Source of the DNA: JAABRU01 sp050180235
GTDB taxonomy: Bacteria; Desulfobacterota; Desulfobacteria; Desulfobacterales; Desulfococcaceae
Direction of reading: 5' to 3'
Assembly: GCA_050180235.1 (NCBI GenBank)
Contig: JBFXEJ010000140.1
Location: 1 to 13,720, forward strand
Length of the DNA stretch: 13,720 nucleotides
The notes under the pieces: model-generated
Told to the model about the DNA's origin: nothing
Seen by the model: only the letters and a program-made list of their open reading frames with translations
Databases searched by the model: none
Translations under genes and position numbers: made by a program
Part shown: piece after piece, positions 13,667 through 13,720 of the stretch
How the letters are laid out: each line of letters starts with the position of its first letter
Numbering within the stretch: the first letter of the stretch is position 1

Positions 13667-13720
13667 ATCATGGATGTATCGTATAACTATTTGTATTTAT
13701 TATGTATGGACAAAAATCAG

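Noticed and set aside
1..13720. TGA reassigned as a sense codon genome-wide
   Set aside because: brnT and pyrC end in TGA exactly at the family's usual C-terminus, so TGA is a normal stop outside the special selenoprotein context.
13670..13720. ATG-started frame running off the window end
   Set aside because: It has only 17 codons, no ribosome binding site and AT-rich low-complexity content.
1..13720. CRISPR arrays, tRNA or rRNA genes
   Set aside because: No regularly spaced direct repeats, cloverleaf structures or rRNA-like stretches were seen on either strand.

Overview
The window looks like a chromosomal segment of a mesophilic bacterium, most likely Desulfobacterota (a Desulfobacterales-type sulfate reducer). 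This is inferred from a moderate-GC genome with many intergenic palindromes and toxin-antitoxin modules, a NuoG/NuoH style of complex I, and what appears to be a very small selenoprotein gene. Species cannot be fixed from the sequence. All convincing genes lie on the + strand; the long minus-strand frames are shadows of nuoG, pyrC and the ligase gene.

Layout. (1) Positions 1-1600 are accessory DNA: a yafQ-like toxin fragment followed by an attC-like hairpin (330-389), a brnT/antitoxin pair followed by a second attC-like hairpin (1146-1201), and an orphan 117-aa gene. Each ORF unit ends within about 20 bases of such a hairpin, as in integron gene cassettes; no integrase is in view. (2) Positions 1649-5230 hold a promoter, nuoG and nuoH. 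The two genes are separated by a palindromic repeat that also supplies the nuoG stop codon. Other nuo genes are absent on both sides. (3) Positions 5252-6391 hold a TumE-family (DUF6516) toxin with its upstream partner, then a PIN-partner antitoxin gene joined to the last codons of a deleted PIN toxin. (4) Positions 6494-8242 encode a single-chain DNA methyltransferase fused to an Mrr-like nuclease domain and a PKD-like tail. (5) Positions 8405-11269 hold housekeeping genes lepB, pyrB and pyrC; pyrB and pyrC overlap and catalyse consecutive pyrimidine steps. (6) Positions 11549-13129 encode an acyl-CoA ligase, followed by a perfect 33-base palindrome. (7) Positions 13253-13462 hold a small two-CXXC zinc-ribbon gene read through an in-frame TGA. 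A hairpin with the apical sequence TGCAGGTC, as in the E. coli fdhF SECIS, lies just downstream of the TGA, so the gene is best read as encoding a 69-aa selenoprotein. Ordinary ORF calling misses it.

The most interesting items are the hidden selenoprotein gene, the attC-like cassette remnant carrying toxin-antitoxin genes, the methyltransferase-nuclease-PKD fusion, and the visible scar of a PIN toxin deletion.
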